Positions 8,545 to 17,186 of a DNA stretch of 64,000 bases are shown piece by piece. The notes under the pieces are model-generated. The model did not search any database. It saw only the letters and a program-made list of their open reading frames with translations, and was not told where the DNA came from. The stretch's first letter is position 1; each line of letters starts with the position of its first letter. A program made the translations under genes and the position numbers. Source of the DNA: an uncultured Saprospiraceae bacterium (GTDB taxonomy: Bacteria > Bacteroidota > Bacteroidia > Chitinophagales > Saprospiraceae); NCBI GenBank assembly GCA_937951615.1, contig CALFBH010000007.1:121557-185556 (forward strand), written 5' to 3'.

Positions 8545-10271
8545 GAATATTTGAAGCAAAAATTTCGGGGTCGCTGATTGAATTTTTTAAAATAAATTTA
8601 AAAAACATTTGTTCTTTTAAACAGGCGAATAACTTGTTAAAAGAACTCAGCGGTATAAACTCATTTTTTCCCAATGCAGCATGTTTTGCAGCGCTTAAAA
8701 GTAGTATTGAAGAGCATACACCTGTATTTGAGGAATCTGACAGAAGGGCTTATGGAGATTTTCAGACCAATGAAAATCTAGCGGCTAATATTGTACAACA
8801 TCTTTGTAATAAAGGAACTTCGCCGGAGCTTATAATTGAGCCAACTTGTGGAAAAGGAAGATTTATTATTGCAGCGCTTCAACACTTTAAGGCGATAAAA
8901 AAAATAGTTGGTATAGAGATTTATTACCCTTATGTATGGGAAACAAAATTTGAAATACTTGACCTCTTTTTAAAAGATAAGCCTATAAGCAAACCGGAAA
9001 TAGAAATTATTCATGAGGATATTTTTAATTTTGATCTGGAAAGTTTAGCAGAAAAAAATAAAAATCTTAATACATTAGTCATTGGAAACCCACCTTGGGT
9101 TACAAATTCGGAGCTTGGAACACTCAATGCCAAGAATTTGCCCCAAAAATCTAACTTTAAAAGCCATAAAGGAATTGATGCAATAACAGGGAAAGGTAAT
9201 TTTGATATTGGAGAATATATTTCATTACAAATACTGAATAATTTTGATAAATGTAAAGGCGAATTTGCTTTTTTAGTCAAAAGTTCAGTAGTGAAAAATA
9301 TACTGTATCAGCAATGGAAATCAAAATATTGCATCGGAAATATTCGCAAGTTAAATATTGATGCAAAAAAAGAATTTAATGTTTCTGTTGATGCCTGTCT
9401 ATTTATAGCCAATTTGAATTCAGCCCCAGAATATACTTGTAAAGAGGTTGATTTTTATTCTCGGGAAAAAATTACTGAATTTGGTTGGCATAAGGATAAA
9501 TTTGTTCATTCAATTACTGATTATAATAAAGCAGAAAGTTTAGACGGTAAATCCCCTTTTGTGTGGAGGCAGGGCATGAAACATGATTGTTCAAAGATTA
9601 TGGAACTGGATCGTTTTAATGGACATTTTATCAATGGATTTAAGCAGGAAGTAAGTCCTGAAAAAAAATTACTTTTTGGTTTATTAAAGAGTTCGGATTT
9701 GAAAAATGAGGTCATAAATTCATATAGAAAGACAACTATTGTAACCCAAAAAAAAGTAGGACAGGATACGAGCTACATTAAAAGAGAATATCCAAAAACA
9801 TATAATTACCTAAACAACAATAGAGCATATTTTGATAGAAGGAAGTCCTCAATATATAGAGGAAAACCACCATTTTCAATTTTTGGAATTGGAGATTATT
9901 CATTTGCAAAATATAAAGTAGCTATTTCAGGGATGTACAAACGCACAACTTTTTCACTAGTCCTGCCTGAAAATGATAAACCATTAATGCTTGATGATAC
10001 TTGTTATTTCATAGGATTTGACAATATTGAATTAGCTCGGGTTGCTCAGGAAATTTTGAACAGTGATATTGTTCAAGCCTTCCTAAAAGCTATTGTTTTT
10101 CCTGACGCAAAAAGATCAATAACAAAAGATATTTTGATGAGAATTGACTTAGAAAAAGCATACCATCTACTTCAATTAGAACTCAACATTGCAGAAAAAG
10201 CAGCTTGGAAATCGTTTGGGGATATAATTAAAGGAAAAAAAGAAAAGTCAAATCAGATGACACTATTCTAA
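8541..10271 (+). CDS. N6-adenine DNA methyltransferase of a type II R-M system
   Basis: This 576-aa enzyme should methylate adenine in the target of its partner nuclease. Motif I is EPTCGKGRFIIAAL (residues 100-113), an acidic motif II follows (GIEIYYPYVWE), and the catalytic motif IV is NPPW at 183-186. The order I then IV with a long C-terminal region (about 300-560) fits a gamma-type enzyme of the TaqI/Eco57I sort with its own target-recognition domain. The ATG overlaps the nuclease stop, implying translational coupling. Base composition matches the nuclease and differs from the flanks. The module sits between rlmG and the clpA-like gene and looks like a self-contained insertion. Confidence 0.85.
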   Translation: MRIFEAKISGSLIEFFKINLKNICSFKQANNLLKELSGINSFFPNAACFAALKSSIEEHTPVFEESDRRAYGDFQTNENLAANIVQHLCNKGTSPELIIEPTCGKGRFIIAALQHFKAIKKIVGIEIYYPYVWETKFEILDLFLKDKPISKPEIEIIHEDIFNFDLESLAEKNKNLNTLVIGNPPWVTNSELGTLNAKNLPQKSNFKSHKGIDAITGKGNFDIGEYISLQILNNFDKCKGEFAFLVKSSVVKNILYQQWKSKYCIGNIRKLNIDAKKEFNVSVDACLFIANLNSAPEYTCKEVDFYSREKITEFGWHKDKFVHSITDYNKAESLDGKSPFVWRQGMKHDCSKIMELDRFNGHFINGFKQEVSPEKKLLFGLLKSSDLKNEVINSYRKTTIVTQKKVGQDTSYIKREYPKTYNYLNNNRAYFDRRKSSIYRGKPPFSIFGIGDYSFAKYKVAISGMYKRTTFSLVLPENDKPLMLDDTCYFIGFDNIELARVAQEILNSDIVQAFLKAIVFPDAKRSITKDILMRIDLEKAYHLLQLELNIAEKAAWKSFGDIIKGKKEKSNQMTLF

Positions 10272-10290
10272 AAACAACAAAATAATAAAA

Positions 10291-13200
10291 TTGTCCTACC
10301 AAATCCAAATACCATTCTACGCCGCTCGCCTACGCTTCACAGGTGAGGGAGAAGTCTTCGTTCCCTTAGCCGAAAAAAGCGTAGTGCGCTTAGATAATCT
10401 CAATGCTTTGTCGGCACGTTTTCAACGAGCATTTCAAAAGAAAGTACTCAATGAAGGCGAGTACGATCAATTATTAAAATACCAACAAGAAGGGAGCTAT
10501 ACTGCCGATGAAGTAAGCGTCGATTTTCCAACACCCAAGAACAAAAGTTATCCTGCCTTTGAAGTGACCTTTGATTTTTTATACACTGGAAATGAATTTG
10601 GCTACACAGGCATTGTGCCGGCTACAGGAGCAGAGGCTTATGGTGAAGATGTAGAAGAGCTCAAGGCAAATATGGCGCAAAGCATCCGCCTGGAGTTTGT
10701 GCGAGAAGAACGCTTGCGTTATGTGCAACGACTGATTCCGGCTTTGTGGTACGAGTCCGTAGAACTGGAAACGAAAGAAATCCGACTAAAATTTTACACG
10801 CCTTCCGAACTGGAAAAACTAAGCGAAACAGAACAGGAATCCTGGCTCAATAAAGCGGCTCGACAACTGGTTGTGCCGCGCCAAGTGGCTTATGGGCGGG
10901 ACAAAGATTTGGAGCAGTTGGCACGTATTCTAAAAGGGCGATTCAATAGAAATATCTTATTGGTCGGAGCTTCTGGTGTTGGCAAGACTGCTTTGATTTG
11001 GGAATTGGCGCGGCGTGGGAAGAAGCTGGGCGTGGAGCGCACGATTTGGGAAACAACGGCTTCCACGCTTATTCGCGAACTGACCAAAGAAGTAGGCTGG
11101 GAACAAAACCTTGCCCTCTTTTGCCGCGAATTATCCAATAAAGGCGAAATACTATTCATTCGAAACTTTCTGGAACTCTTTGAAGTCGGGCAATATGCTG
11201 GCAACAACATCAGCATGGCTGAATATATGCGGACTTATCTGAGTCGGGGCGAAATTAGCCTTATTTCGGAATGTACACCAGAAGAGTTTGCGCAGATTGA
11301 ATTGAGAAGCCCAAATTATGCCAGCATGTTTCAGGTGGTTCGACTAGAAGAACCCAGGACAGGATTGGAAGATATTATTATCAAAAAAGTAAGCCAGATT
11401 GCCCATCTGGAAAATATGGACATTGAGCCGGAGGCTATCAAAGAAACCATTCGACTCAATCGACGATTTACGCCCTATTCTGGTTTTCCAGGCAAACCAA
11501 TTCGCTTTCTGGAAAGCATATTGCTCAACCAGAAAAATTCGGACAAACAAGCTGCTAGAGAAACCCGCCAAAAAGTGCAAACTCAGATTCACCGTTCTGA
11601 CGTCATTCGATATTTCTGTGAAGAAACGGGCATGCCTACCTTTATGGTCGATCCCGAAGTGCCGATGGACATGGACGAAGCAGCTATGTTTTTCCGGTCT
11701 AATGTGTTTGGACAGGAAGCAGCTGTAGTTAGCGTGATGGATATGCTGGCGATGGTCAAAACGGCTTTGTCGCGACAAGGCAAACCTATTGCCTCTTTTC
11801 TATTTGTTGGACCAACTGGCGTTGGAAAGACCGAAATGGCAAAAGTACTGGCAGAATTTATGTTTGGCAACCGCAATCGCATGCTGCGTTTCGATATGAG
11901 TGAGTTCAGCAATCCTTATGACGTGCAGCGACTGACTGGGCTGAATTATTACTCCGACGGACTGCTGACGGCAGCCGTGCGACGCGAGCCATTTTGTGTT
12001 TTATTATTTGATGAAATAGAAAAAGCAGACGCTACTTTTTATGATTTGCTTTTGCAAATGCTAGGCGAAGGTCGCCTGACCGACAGCTCTGGACGACTGG
12101 TCAATTTTTGCAGCACGATTATCATCATGACGTCCAATATCGGCGCAAAAAGCCTACAGGCAGACCGGATTGGCTGGAAAACTGAAGTAGACACCGATGA
12201 TGTAAATGAACACTTTTTGTCGGAAGTCCGAAAACATTTCCGACCAGAATTATTCAATCGAATGGACAGCATCATCCCATTTCAACCCATTTCAAAACAA
12301 GTGGTCAAATACGTCGTCAAACGCGAAATCAATCTACTGAAAAAGCGGGAAGGTATTTTGCATCGCAACATCACATTTGAACTAAGTGATGCACTGATGG
12401 ATTATTTTGCGGTAGAAGGTTATGACCCGAAATATGGAGCGAGACAGATACAGCGCACCTTACAAGAAACACTGGTTTTGCCCTTGTCAGAAAAGCTCAA
12501 TTTATACGATTTTGATGATATACTTATCGTAAAAGTAGATATAAAAGACGAACAACCCAGCATCCATATTCAAGCAGACCCACTCAAAACAGAATTGCTG
12601 ATAGAAGAACTGACCCGAAACAACTGGACAGAACATACAAGCGATTTACGCCGCAGTATTGCCAGAATGGGAGAGGGGCGTTTTTATAATAACCTGATGA
12701 GTCAGTTGGATATACTCGAAAGACAGAAAAAACGCAAAGGAGAAAAATTCTGGAAAGACGAAAAAAAGACCCGCCAATACACGGACTACCTGAAAACCAA
12801 AGAACGGGTGGATGCGATGACGGTTGAGATACGAAATTTGGAAGAAGAATACACGCTGGCGGGAATGGGATTGAGTCCTTATCGTGACAGCATGGTGCAA
12901 CGAACGGAAAGTTGGGAAAAATCCTTTACTCGTTTGAAAATGGATTTATACCAAAGCATTTATCCAGGAACTAATTTGCACAAAATAATGATTAGGGGTG
13001 GAGATGTTTTAGAATCACTACAGCTCTATCTGGAAATATGTGCGCTGAAAAAATATGACTATGAAGTAGAAACCATCTGGTATAGAAAAGAGCTGTATGA
13101 AGAACTTGTAGAACAAACAGTAAAAGATGAAGACGGAAATTATCTGGTAGAAAAAGTGCCTGGCTGCAAATACGTCATTGAAAAACAACAAGCAAAAAGC

Positions 13201-13566
13201 CTCACCGATTTTAAGCCGCCTGAACTTAATGATGAATTTGTAGGTGCCATACTGACCATAAAAGGCGACTGCGTACAGGTGTATTTTAATGCTGAACAAG
13301 GCGTACATAAATGGAAGCAAAAAACGGGCAAGTACAATACTTGTGTGGTATCAGGAACAAACGAAGTCGATTTTGTTCCGCCTGTCGGCTCGCATATCAG
13401 AAGAGGCTGGGGAAAACTCAAACCCTCTAGGACTTATGATACTGAATTATTGACAGACACAGAATATTCAATAAAAAAAGAAGTCCATAAAGGCAATTAT
13501 ATCGTCATATTAATGGACATCATGGACAGACGTTTTGAAGAAACAATGGATAATGTGTTGAACTGA
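10291..13566 (+). CDS. ClpA-like double AAA+ ATPase with C-terminal release-factor (PCRF)-like domain
   Basis: The 1091-aa protein has a family-specific N-terminal domain (about 1-200) and two AAA+ modules: Walker A GASGVGKT at 226-233 and GPTGVGKT near 507-514, the latter with Walker B VLLFDEIEKAD. There is no ClpB-type middle coil between them. In the second module IGW (627-629, after TSNIGAKSLQADR) sits exactly where ClpA has its ClpP-docking IGL loop. From about residue 795 the sequence follows release factor 2: KFWKDEKKTRQYTDYL, then IMIRGGDVLESLQLYLEI in place of the GSGGTEAQ segment, and AILTIKGDCVQVYFNAEQGVHKW in place of [22 protein letters not shown]. The GGQ hydrolysis domain and the SPF decoding tripeptide are absent. 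The start is TTG. The PCRF match is my own alignment by eye. Confidence 0.8.
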   Translation: MSYQIQIPFYAARLRFTGEGEVFVPLAEKSVVRLDNLNALSARFQRAFQKKVLNEGEYDQLLKYQQEGSYTADEVSVDFPTPKNKSYPAFEVTFDFLYTGNEFGYTGIVPATGAEAYGEDVEELKANMAQSIRLEFVREERLRYVQRLIPALWYESVELETKEIRLKFYTPSELEKLSETEQESWLNKAARQLVVPRQVAYGRDKDLEQLARILKGRFNRNILLVGASGVGKTALIWELARRGKKLGVERTIWETTASTLIRELTKEVGWEQNLALFCRELSNKGEILFIRNFLELFEVGQYAGNNISMAEYMRTYLSRGEISLISECTPEEFAQIELRSPNYASMFQVVRLEEPRTGLEDIIIKKVSQIAHLENMDIEPEAIKETIRLNRRFTPYSGFPGKPIRFLESILLNQKNSDKQAARETRQKVQTQIHRSDVIRYFCEETGMPTFMVDPEVPMDMDEAAMFFRSNVFGQEAAVVSVMDMLAMVKTALSRQGKPIASFLFVGPTGVGKTEMAKVLAEFMFGNRNRMLRFDMSEFSNPYDVQRLTGLNYYSDGLLTAAVRREPFCVLLFDEIEKADATFYDLLLQMLGEGRLTDSSGRLVNFCSTIIIMTSNIGAKSLQADRIGWKTEVDTDDVNEHFLSEVRKHFRPELFNRMDSIIPFQPISKQVVKYVVKREINLLKKREGILHRNITFELSDALMDYFAVEGYDPKYGARQIQRTLQETLVLPLSEKLNLYDFDDILIVKVDIKDEQPSIHIQADPLKTELLIEELTRNNWTEHTSDLRRSIARMGEGRFYNNLMSQLDILERQKKRKGEKFWKDEKKTRQYTDYLKTKERVDAMTVEIRNLEEEYTLAGMGLSPYRDSMVQRTESWEKSFTRLKMDLYQSIYPGTNLHKIMIRGGDVLESLQLYLEICALKKYDYEVETIWYRKELYEELVEQTVKDEDGNYLVEKVPGCKYVIEKQQAKSLTDFKPPELNDEFVGAILTIKGDCVQVYFNAEQGVHKWKQKTGKYNTCVVSGTNEVDFVPPVGSHIRRGWGKLKPSRTYDTELLTDTEYSIKKEVHKGNYIVILMDIMDRRFEETMDNVLN

Positions 13567-13648
13567 ATAAGTTTAAGTTTAAGTTTAAGAATAAGTTTAA
13601 ATTCTTTTATGCTTGAACTTAGACTTAGACTTAAACTTAAACTTAACC
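13567..13648. repeat. (AAGTTTA)n / (TAAACTT)n inverted word repeat
   Basis: Left arm of 'aagtttaagtttaag' words, a short AT loop, then a right arm of 'cttaaacttaaactt' words. It can form a stem of about 30 bp between the clpA-like stop and the rlmH start, and the right arm ends at the rlmH ATG. The same words form the hairpins at 34304 and 40461. Confidence 0.65.
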
Positions 13649-14119
13649 ATGAAAATAGAACTGTGGCAAATCGGCAAAACCAGCCAGGATTATATAGAAG
13701 AAGGTGTAGCGGTGTATAATGGGCGATTAAAACATTATTTGCCATTTGCACTCCAAACCATTCCTGCGCTCAAGAAGACCAAAAATCTATCTAAAGACCA
13801 GATTAAGCAAAAAGAAGGGGAGGAGATACTCAAAAAACTCAAGTCCGATGATTATCTGATTTTGCTGGATGAGCGCGGTAAAGAACTGACCTCTAAAGAT
13901 TTTGCAACTTATATGGAAAGGTTATTGTTACTATCTCGTCATAAAGCAGTTTTTCTGATTGGTGGGGCTTATGGCTTTTCGCCAAAAATATATGAACGAG
14001 CAAATGCTAAAATAGCCTTGTCGAAAATGACTTTTTCACACCAGATGGTACGCCTGTTTTTTATTGAGCAATTATATCGTGCCATGACGATCTTGAAAAA
14101 TGAACCTTATCATCACTGA
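13649..14119 (+). CDS. rlmH: 23S rRNA (pseudouridine1915-N3)-methyltransferase RlmH
   Basis: RlmH is a small SPOUT-class enzyme that methylates pseudouridine 1915 in helix 69 of 23S rRNA. The 156-aa product has the family length. It shows LLDERGKELTSKDFA, the SAM-binding knot segment FLIGGAYGFS, and the C-terminal LSKMTFSHQMVRLFFIEQLYRA signature. The ORF track adds 12 residues (NLDLDLNLNLT) that are only the translation of the 'cttagactta' repeat; ATG at 13649 gives the canonical MKIELWQIGKT start. It is followed after a short gap by a rhomboid protease on the same strand. Confidence 0.96.
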   Translation: MKIELWQIGKTSQDYIEEGVAVYNGRLKHYLPFALQTIPALKKTKNLSKDQIKQKEGEEILKKLKSDDYLILLDERGKELTSKDFATYMERLLLLSRHKAVFLIGGAYGFSPKIYERANAKIALSKMTFSHQMVRLFFIEQLYRAMTILKNEPYHH

Positions 14120-14167
14120 TTAATTGTAAATTAATTAATTACGAATTACGAATCACTGACAAATAAT

Positions 14168-14818
14168 ATGAATATAAATTCGGAATTATTATCGCTTACT
14201 AACCTTATTATACTGGTGACCTGCCTCATTTCTTATATGGCATTTAAGGATAGAAGTAAGAAAGCACAGCTAATTTTCCATCCGGTCACGATAGGAGAAA
14301 AAAATGAATATTATCGGTTCTTAACTTCCGGTTTTATCCATGCTGATGGATGGCATTTGGGCGTCAATATGTTTGTACTTTGGTCTTTTGGCAATGCGAT
14401 TGAGCGATTTTATTATCCTCATTATCTTAGCGAAACGTGGGGGATTACGATGTATCTAGGCTTGTATTTTGGCGGGATTATCGTATCGTCTATTCCAAGC
14501 TTTCTACAATATCGCAATGCACCACACTACTCTGCATTGGGTGCTTCAGGTGGTGTGTCTGCTGTTGTATTTGCTATCATCTTTTTTGAGCCGTGGGAAA
14601 ATCTCTACCTCTATGCCGCCATTCCAATTCCACAAATAATAGCGGGTCTTGGTTATTTGTACTATTCCTGGTACATGGACAAAAAAGGAACGGATAATAT
14701 TGGACACATGGCGCATTTTACAGGGGCTATCTGGGGCATTTTTTTTACAGGATTGATGAATTACGAATTATTTGCCCGCTTCATACAGAAGACATTGGAA
14801 GGCCCGACTTGGTTATAG
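14168..14818 (+). CDS. Rhomboid-family intramembrane serine protease
   Basis: The 216-aa polytopic protein should cleave transmembrane segments of substrates within the inner membrane. The catalytic serine is S127 in ALGASGG, paired with H183 in GHMAHFTGAIWG. The HLGVNMFVLWSFG segment supplies the oxyanion-side helix seen in rhomboids. About six hydrophobic helices can be counted. It lies 48 bases after rlmH, probably in the same transcript. Substrates cannot be inferred. Confidence 0.92.
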   Translation: MNINSELLSLTNLIILVTCLISYMAFKDRSKKAQLIFHPVTIGEKNEYYRFLTSGFIHADGWHLGVNMFVLWSFGNAIERFYYPHYLSETWGITMYLGLYFGGIIVSSIPSFLQYRNAPHYSALGASGGVSAVVFAIIFFEPWENLYLYAAIPIPQIIAGLGYLYYSWYMDKKGTDNIGHMAHFTGAIWGIFFTGLMNYELFARFIQKTLEGPTWL

Positions 14819-15206
14819 TTTACCAAACCGTCGAAATGACAGTTGTCTGAGCGGAGCCGAAGACAACACAGCGCATCGGTTTAGTAAACTTGCGAGCCAG
14901 CCCTGCGAAAAGGAAGTTTCCTAAACCTAAGGCTGGAAGAAATATAGAAGGTTTAGCAAACTAGCTTTCCTCAACCCCCTGCACAAAGTTTACCAAACCG
15001 TCAAAATTACAGTTGTCTGAGCGGAGCTGAAAACAACACAGCGCATCGGTTTAGTAAACTTGCGAGCCAGCCCTGTGAAAAGGAAGTTTCCTAAACCTAC
15101 GCCTGAGAGCGATAAGAGGTTTAGCAAACTAGCTTCCCTCAACCCTCTACACAAAGTTTACCAAACCGTCGAAATTACAGTTGTCTGAGCGGAGCCGAAA
15201 ACAACA
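14817..15206. repeat. Tandem repeat of ~169 bp (about 2.3 copies) made of GTTTAGCAAAC-type inverted words
   Basis: Copies start at 14817, 14987 and 15155 (periods 170 and 168), the third partial. Each contains AGTTTACCAAACCG, the palindrome-like TTGTCTGAGCGGAGCCGAAG with its AGACAA partner, CGGTTTAGTAAACTTG, AAGTTTCCTAAACCT and AGGTTTAGCAAACT. These are alternating inverted words that can pair in several ways. The copies differ by scattered substitutions. Related single units lie at 22314 and 33649. The block fills the gap between the convergent rhomboid and ABC ATPase genes, so a terminator role is possible. No gene is seen. Confidence 0.85.
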
Positions 15207-15212
15207 AACTAA

Positions 15213-17009
15213 TCAAACCAACACCCTCGCCTTAATATCTTCAACTCGCCCTTTAGGAATAGCTGAAATCAGTTTTTCTGTATAGGCTTTTTGCGGATTC
15301 GCATAAATCTCATCGGCTTTACCCATCTCTTCGATTTTACCCTGATTCATCACAATCATACGATCGCTCATAAACTTCACAACTGATAAATCGTGAGAGA
15401 TGAAAATATAAGTAAAGTCAAATTTTTCTCGCAATTCTATCAGAAGATTCAATACTTGCGCTTGTACAGAAACATCCAAGGCAGAAACCGACTCATCGCA
15501 AATAATAAAACGAGGATTCAAAGCTAAGGCGCGTGCTACACAAATACGCTGTCGCTGTCCGCCCGAAAATTCATGTGGATAGCGATTGAAATGCCTCGCT
15601 TCCAGACTTACCGTTTCTAACAATTCAACGACCCGTTCTTTACGTTGCTTATCATTGTCCAAGACCTTATGTACCTGCATAGGTTCCATGATGGCATTGC
15701 CAATCGTCATGCGTGGATTCAGGGAAGAGTAAGGATCTTGAAAGATGATTTGCATATCCTTGCGGAGTTCTTTCAAATCGTTTTGAGGTAGGGTAAGAAT
15801 ATCCTGACCATTATAAATCACTTCGCCACCCTTTGCTTTTTGTAGTCGCAGAATGGTACGTCCAAGTGTCGTTTTACCGCAACCTGATTCGCCAACCAGC
15901 CCAAGCGTTTCACCAGGGTAAACATCAAAACTGACATCATCTACAGCCTTTACATAATCCAGTGGCTTACCAAAAAAGTTTCGCTTAGATGGAAACCAGG
16001 TTTGCAAATTTCTAACTTTTAATATCGGTTCTTTGGCGTATAAATCCTCATGCCTTTGCGCAGTCTCAGCAGGTTTTATTTTTACTGACTCGATGACTTC
16101 CTGAATGGACGCCGCTTTTTCCGTAATGATACGCGAACCATCTTCCTTCATTTCTACATCCATAAAATCACTGACCACAGGAAGCTGATGCATCCGATAA
16201 TCAAGCGGTGGGCGACAAGCCAGCAAACCTTTGGTATATGGATGTTGTGGATTGGAAAAAATATCATAGACATTGCCCTGCTCTACAATCTTTCCTTTGT
16301 ACATCACAATTACTCGATCTGCAATTTCCGCAATTACACCTAGATCGTGCGTAATGAAAATAATAGACGCGTCAATTTCCCGACGCAGCTCATTCATCAA
16401 TTCGAGAATGGTTTTCTGCACGGTAACATCCAGCGCAGTAGTTGGCTCATCCGCAATTAGAATATCAGGATTGCAGGACATTGCCATTGCAATCATCACC
16501 CGTTGCTTTTGTCCGCCAGAGAGCTGGTGCGGATAAGCATTGAACACACGTTCAGGATCGGGCAATTGTACTTTTGCAAATAAATCAATCGTTTCCTTCT
16601 TAGCCTCTTCTGCATTTACGTTTTGGTGTAAACGAATGGCTTCGGTCACCTGATTACCGCAGGTAAAAACCGGATTAAGAGAAGTCATGGGTTCCTGAAA
16701 AATCATGGCAACTTCATTGCCCCGATAATAACGCATTTCCCGTTCTGAGAGCTGAGTCAGATCAACCGGTTTGTCTTTTCCTTTTTCATAATATAAAATC
16801 TCGCCGCTGACAATTTTGCCAGGTGGGTCAGGAATCAGGCGCATAATAGACAGTGAGGTAACAGATTTTCCTGAACCAGATTCACCTACAATACCAATGG
16901 TTTCGCCACGATTGAGTGAAAAACTCACATCATCCACAGCTTTGGTCGTGCCTTCACCAGTTGTGAAGTAGGTCTTAAGGTTGTTGACTTCTAATAATTT
17001 TCTGCTCAT
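15213..17009 (-). CDS. Fused dipeptide/oligopeptide ABC transporter ATP-binding protein (DppD-DppF type)
   Basis: The 598-aa protein carries two complete ABC ATPase domains of the peptide/nickel-uptake class, as in GsiA or YejF. The N-terminal domain has Walker A GESGSGKSV, signature LSGGQKQR and Walker B DILIADEPTTALD. The C-terminal domain has GESGCGKTT, FSGGQRQR and IICDESVSALD. Each ends with the oligopeptide-type extension (PQHPYTKGLL and NPQKAYTEKL). It would energise peptide import across the inner membrane with permeases and a binding protein encoded elsewhere; none lies next to it here. It is monocistronic in this window, bounded by the tandem repeat on its 3' side. Confidence 0.93.
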   Translation of the reverse strand: MSRKLLEVNNLKTYFTTGEGTTKAVDDVSFSLNRGETIGIVGESGSGKSVTSLSIMRLIPDPPGKIVSGEILYYEKGKDKPVDLTQLSEREMRYYRGNEVAMIFQEPMTSLNPVFTCGNQVTEAIRLHQNVNAEEAKKETIDLFAKVQLPDPERVFNAYPHQLSGGQKQRVMIAMAMSCNPDILIADEPTTALDVTVQKTILELMNELRREIDASIIFITHDLGVIAEIADRVIVMYKGKIVEQGNVYDIFSNPQHPYTKGLLACRPPLDYRMHQLPVVSDFMDVEMKEDGSRIITEKAASIQEVIESVKIKPAETAQRHEDLYAKEPILKVRNLQTWFPSKRNFFGKPLDYVKAVDDVSFDVYPGETLGLVGESGCGKTTLGRTILRLQKAKGGEVIYNGQDILTLPQNDLKELRKDMQIIFQDPYSSLNPRMTIGNAIMEPMQVHKVLDNDKQRKERVVELLETVSLEARHFNRYPHEFSGGQRQRICVARALALNPRFIICDESVSALDVSVQAQVLNLLIELREKFDFTYIFISHDLSVVKFMSDRMIVMNQGKIEEMGKADEIYANPQKAYTEKLISAIPKGRVEDIKARVLV

Positions 17010-17033
17010 TTTCTTAGCTTATCGAGTGTATTA

Positions 17034-17087
17034 TTTGCCACGAATATACGAATTGAAGACTAATTTCATTCATATATTCGCGGCAAA
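17034..17087. repeat. Dispersed inverted repeat 'TTTGCCACGAATAT...'
   Basis: TTTGCCACGAATAT is matched by ATATTCGCGGCAAA across a loop. A cousin with perfect 15-base arms lies at 58221-58284 (TTAGCCACGAATGCA / TGCATTCGTGGCTAA). It sits in the 5' flank of the ABC ATPase gene. Bases 17150-17186 add 'cattctctcattc' words. Confidence 0.7.
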
Positions 17088-17186
17088 TTTTTATGTGGTC
17101 AAAAACGTCACGTTCAATTTAACGGATTGGTTTATTTAATAGCTTTTGAGTTTCATTCTCTCATTCATTCTCTCATTCTGCTAGCC

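Noticed and set aside
10291-13566. ClpB disaggregase
   Set aside because: No middle coiled-coil between the AAA+ domains, and an IGW loop at the ClpA docking position.
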